Source: Cheilinus undulatus
Lineage: Eukaryota; Chordata; Actinopteri; Labriformes; Labridae
NCBI RefSeq assembly: GCF_018320785.1
Contig: NW_024571676.1
Span: forward strand, 310,001-374,000
DNA: 64,000 nucleotides
Reading direction: 5' to 3'
In this document: one piece after another, positions 61,561 to 64,000 of the stretch
Numbering within the stretch: position 1 is the first letter of the stretch
Layout of the letters: each line of letters begins with the position of its first letter
Program-made: the position numbers and the translations under genes
Notes under the pieces: model-generated
The model's database searches: none
What the model saw: only the letters and a program-made list of their open reading frames with translations
What the model was told of the DNA's origin: nothing

Positions 61561-61901
61561 AAGATAAAAAAACAAGGATCTCAAAAAGTGCACTGATTAT
61601 TTTATTCAGAAATTGTATTCCTGATCCTGGGTGTTACCCACCCCCCACCCACACATGGCACCCATGTGCAATGTATATGTTTCTCTCACTGAAAGGTCAA
61701 ATGCTTCAGAATCATGTAATCACATTGTTTGAAAAACAATATTGCTGAAAAAAGGTTGCATATGTATTTGCAGCTCGTCTCATCACATCAGTCAAAAAAA
61801 CCTACTCGGTATATAAGGTTTAAAGCCAAAAAATATCCCCTTTAAAACGCTTGAGCACCTTTTTGATAGACTGTTATCCAGCAGTTGTACTGCAACTCCA
61901 G

Positions 61902-62114
61902 TGACGTAATGCGTCCCGTTTGTGTAACGCGCTGACGTCATTCCTTTTGACGCTGATTGGGTGTCCATTCAGCTTATACTGCCGGAAGTGTACTCAGTGG
62001 GGGAGAAGGCTAATTAATATTTTCGTGTTTTGTAGCTTAGCATCCGTCTTTTTTTTTAAATTCCACATCTTTTAGAGTATGTAGCCGTGTAAGTCGAACG
62101 TCTGTCAGCGTAAG
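61902..62114 (+). promoter_or_regulatory. INSIG2 promoter and probable 5' UTR exon
   Basis: CpG-containing DNA with TGACGTAA (61902-61909), a perfect cAMP/ATF site TGACGTCA (61933-61940) and an inverted CCAAT box ATTGG (61956-61960). A splice donor CAGCGTAAG|GTAAGAG at 62114/62115 probably ends a non-coding first exon, joined to the acceptor at 63083-63084 (TTTGACTTTCAG). The transcription start was not determined. Confidence 0.5.
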
Positions 62115-63095
62115 GTAAGAGTTATACTTTACGTCAGACACGGTGTTGAGGCAGCTAAAAGCTCGTGAAGTCAAACGTTAGCTTTTTAACCCTAACTAGC
62201 AAGCTGTTTCACATTCAATCAGGCTAACATCGAGCTAACTTAGCATTCCTGCTAGTTCACACCCACTCTTTAGTTTTTACTTTATTGTCTTACAAAAGCA
62301 GCTTGTGGAGAGAGAAAGGAATAAGTTGTTTATACCTGTCAGTGATTAAAGGCTGTACTACGTTAGTCAGATAATCTGTTAGGATGCTGTAGCATCCCTG
62401 TCGATAAGAGCTGCTGCTTTGTGTGATCATTAAAAATAGCTGTTATAAGAACTGTGCTAATGTTAATGTTACATGAGGCTTCAGCTTCAAGGTTAGCCTC
62501 TCATGTAACGTTATTATGTTGTTATGAGGAACAGAGAGGGGCTAAAGGTGAGTGAACTCTGGCAGTTATCTAACGCTGCCTCATCTCTAATTCACAGTCT
62601 AAGGCTGGACTAAGTTAACATTTACATTCAGTTTCTCGTTCTTTATGGCCATTCTGTTATATATTATTTCAAATTGAATATCTAAAGTAATTGCATTGTG
62701 TGTGGAAAACCTAATTTCTCACTGATACTGTCGAGAGAGAAAAAAATGATCACTAAAACTCCCATCTTAAGAATTGTATATCTTTAGTTGTAAATTCACA
62801 GGTGAAAACGAACTTATTTACTCATGTAACTTTTACAACGCAATACAATACAATAGCTTTATTTATACCCAAAGGGAAATTCATTTGTCTGGAGTCTCAT
62901 CTGTTTATGGTAGAATTATGTAGTCTTATTATTATATGTTACTTTTCCTTAAGTAATTTTCATTTTCAACCAGAGTGACTGTACTTTTGCTTGAATACAA
63001 TAGTCACACACTTTCTCCACCCCTGTGTAGATTTTAGTTTTGGCTTGTGTCTTTCCTGATTCTGTTCCTGTTTTTGACTTTCAGCCCTGAGTGGG

Positions 63096-63170
63096 ATGTC
63101 AGGGGAAGTTATTGAAGTTATCCTTGGAAGACGTAGACGTCATACAGCATTTTATATTTTCTGGAGGTAG
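63096..63170 (+). CDS. Upstream ORF in the INSIG2 5' UTR (24 codons)
   Basis: In the same exon as the INSIG2 start, ATG (63096, G at -3) opens MSGEVIEVILGRRRRHTAFY and ends at TAG 63168-63170, eight bases before the first INSIG2 ATG. It contains an Arg run. Such upstream frames often lower translation of the main frame; function here is inference. Confidence 0.45.
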   Translation: MSGEVIEVILGRRRRHTAFYIFWR

Positions 63171-63178
63171 GCTCACGG

Positions 63179-63709
63179 ATGTCCCGAACACTGACGGCCA
63201 TGAGTGACAGCACAGTGACCAGCGACCAGCGGCAGCGGTCGGGGTCAGGGCAGACACCACAGCCCTCCACGGGGCCCTTTATTTCTGTCATCACCAACCG
63301 GTTAGTTCTGTTCTGTTTTATGATTAATTGCCCAGCCCTATTTGTATGTATGTTTTTCTATATCAGAATGAGAATGACATAAAGAAATGATCATTCCTAT
63401 GAATAAAACTGTTTTAATCAAATTTGCAACATGAGTCAAAATAATTGCATTAGATATTTTTTCTAAATTGATCAGCCGTACTTTTAAATGTTAACATTTT
63501 CCCACACCTTTAACAGCTCTCACTCTTGTATTTTAGGACTACCAACCTGTTGATCCGCGGGGCCATGCTCTTCTCTGTGGGTGTATTCTTGGCTCTGGTG
63601 CTGAACTTGCTTCAGGTACAGAGAAATGTCACCCTCTTCCCTCCAGATGTCATCAGCAGTATCTTCTCCTCAGCCTGGTGGGTGCCGCCCTGCTGTGGCA
63701 CTGCCTCAG
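63179..63709 (+). CDS. insig2: INSIG2, insulin-induced gene 2 (5' part; 3' end beyond the window)
   Basis: ER membrane protein that binds SCAP when sterols are high, holding SREBP in the ER, and promotes HMG-CoA reductase degradation. Two coding exons are visible: 63179-63300 and 63537-63709 (donor CAG|GTATGTG). They join in phase through an Arg codon. The N-terminus is Ser/Gln-rich and cytosolic ([10 protein letters not shown] before the junction). The first membrane segment follows ([20 protein letters not shown]), then [20 protein letters not shown] and [14 protein letters not shown], very close to human INSIG2 and unlike the INSIG1 PEEV variant. The first ATG (63179) has C at -3; the second in-frame ATG (63200, G at -3) may be the true start. 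The CCDC93 neighbour also fits INSIG2. Confidence 0.93.
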
Positions 63710-63719
63710 GTATGTGAAT

Positions 63720-64000
63720 GTTGTTTGTCATTTTAGAAAAGTAAACAACTCACTGCTGTTCTTTGTTCTTCTTTTAACAAAGAAATGTCATCAAGTTCTG
63801 ATAAAACTGGCACTTTAGCGGCATCCACGCTGATGTCTTCTGCCATAACCTCTTGTTTGCTGCTTGCTTATGTCACAACTCTACTGCGCCCGAAAGTACT
63901 GCCCCTTGTCACTGATTGGTCCTGTCACTTTCTAACCGGGCCCAAACAGTTCAGACGGGAGCTTTGCAAGATGGATTCACCAGTGAGAAACACAGAAATG
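63720..64000 (-). repeat. Dispersed repeat with exon-like 5' end, copy 3 (open frame)
   Basis: Reverse orientation, within INSIG2 intron 2 and starting about 10 bp after the coding exon. The ATG at 63846 opens 31 codons, MAEDISVDAAKVPV through LSELDDISLLKEEQRTA, to a splice-donor-like GCA|GTGAGT at 63754/63753. A CCAAT-containing stretch lies upstream of it (GACAGGACCAATCAG). Unlike copies 1 and 2 it has no frameshift. From memory the peptide resembles the N-terminus of RecQ-like helicases carried by fish repeats; this needs a search. It continues beyond the window. Confidence 0.6.

Noticed and set aside
62935-63028. Possible hAT end (CTTTCTCCACCCCTG) just before the INSIG2 coding exon
   Set aside because: Only one end is visible and no 8-bp duplication was found, so it was not called as an element.

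Overview
This is nuclear DNA from a ray-finned fish, probably a percomorph. The genes have introns with ordinary vertebrate splice sites, and their proteins closely match vertebrate orthologues. The intergenic and intronic DNA is packed with typical teleost transposons (Tc1/mariner, hAT, RTE- and L2-like LINEs, Ty3/gypsy) and microsatellites. The species assignment is inference; I could not run a search.

Left third (1-19 kb): CCDC93 on the minus strand. Nineteen coding exons join in frame into 536 residues, and the 3' end lies left of the window. Its introns hold an 891-bp fold-back element, a 3.6-kb hAT transposon with two further elements nested in it, and two other hAT elements. The start codon at 18984 has three TCAYRTGA motifs just upstream. 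Middle (22-28 kb): UTP14A on the plus strand, complete in four exons (779 residues), with an E-box upstream and a hAT element in intron 1. Right end (61.9-64 kb): the 5' part of INSIG2 on the plus strand (promoter region, probable 5' UTR exon, first two coding exons); the rest lies beyond the window. CCDC93 and INSIG2 are head-to-head neighbours in human too; UTP14A between them is a difference from human, where it is X-linked.

Between UTP14A and INSIG2 (28-61.9 kb) there is no convincing complete gene. It holds at least seven Tc1-type elements or fragments, a 1.75-kb hAT element with a perfect 8-bp target duplication, an internally deleted Ty3/gypsy element, a TTAA-flanked element containing a palindromic MITE, and nested LINE/SINE insertions. 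Three islands of non-repetitive, GC-balanced DNA look like conserved regulatory elements, and one pair of possible minus-strand exons sits at 29.9-30.15 kb.

The three genes do unrelated jobs: endosomal cargo recycling (CCDC93, CCC/Commander complex), ribosome small-subunit assembly (UTP14A) and sterol feedback in the ER (INSIG2). I see no new multi-gene system. The most unusual items are a dispersed repeat (three copies) carrying what looks like the first exon of a helicase-like protein, a deleted Tc1 transposon that keeps an open frame for only its DNA-binding domain, a GC-AG intron in CCDC93, an upstream ORF in INSIG2, and several layered insertions that can be put in relative order.
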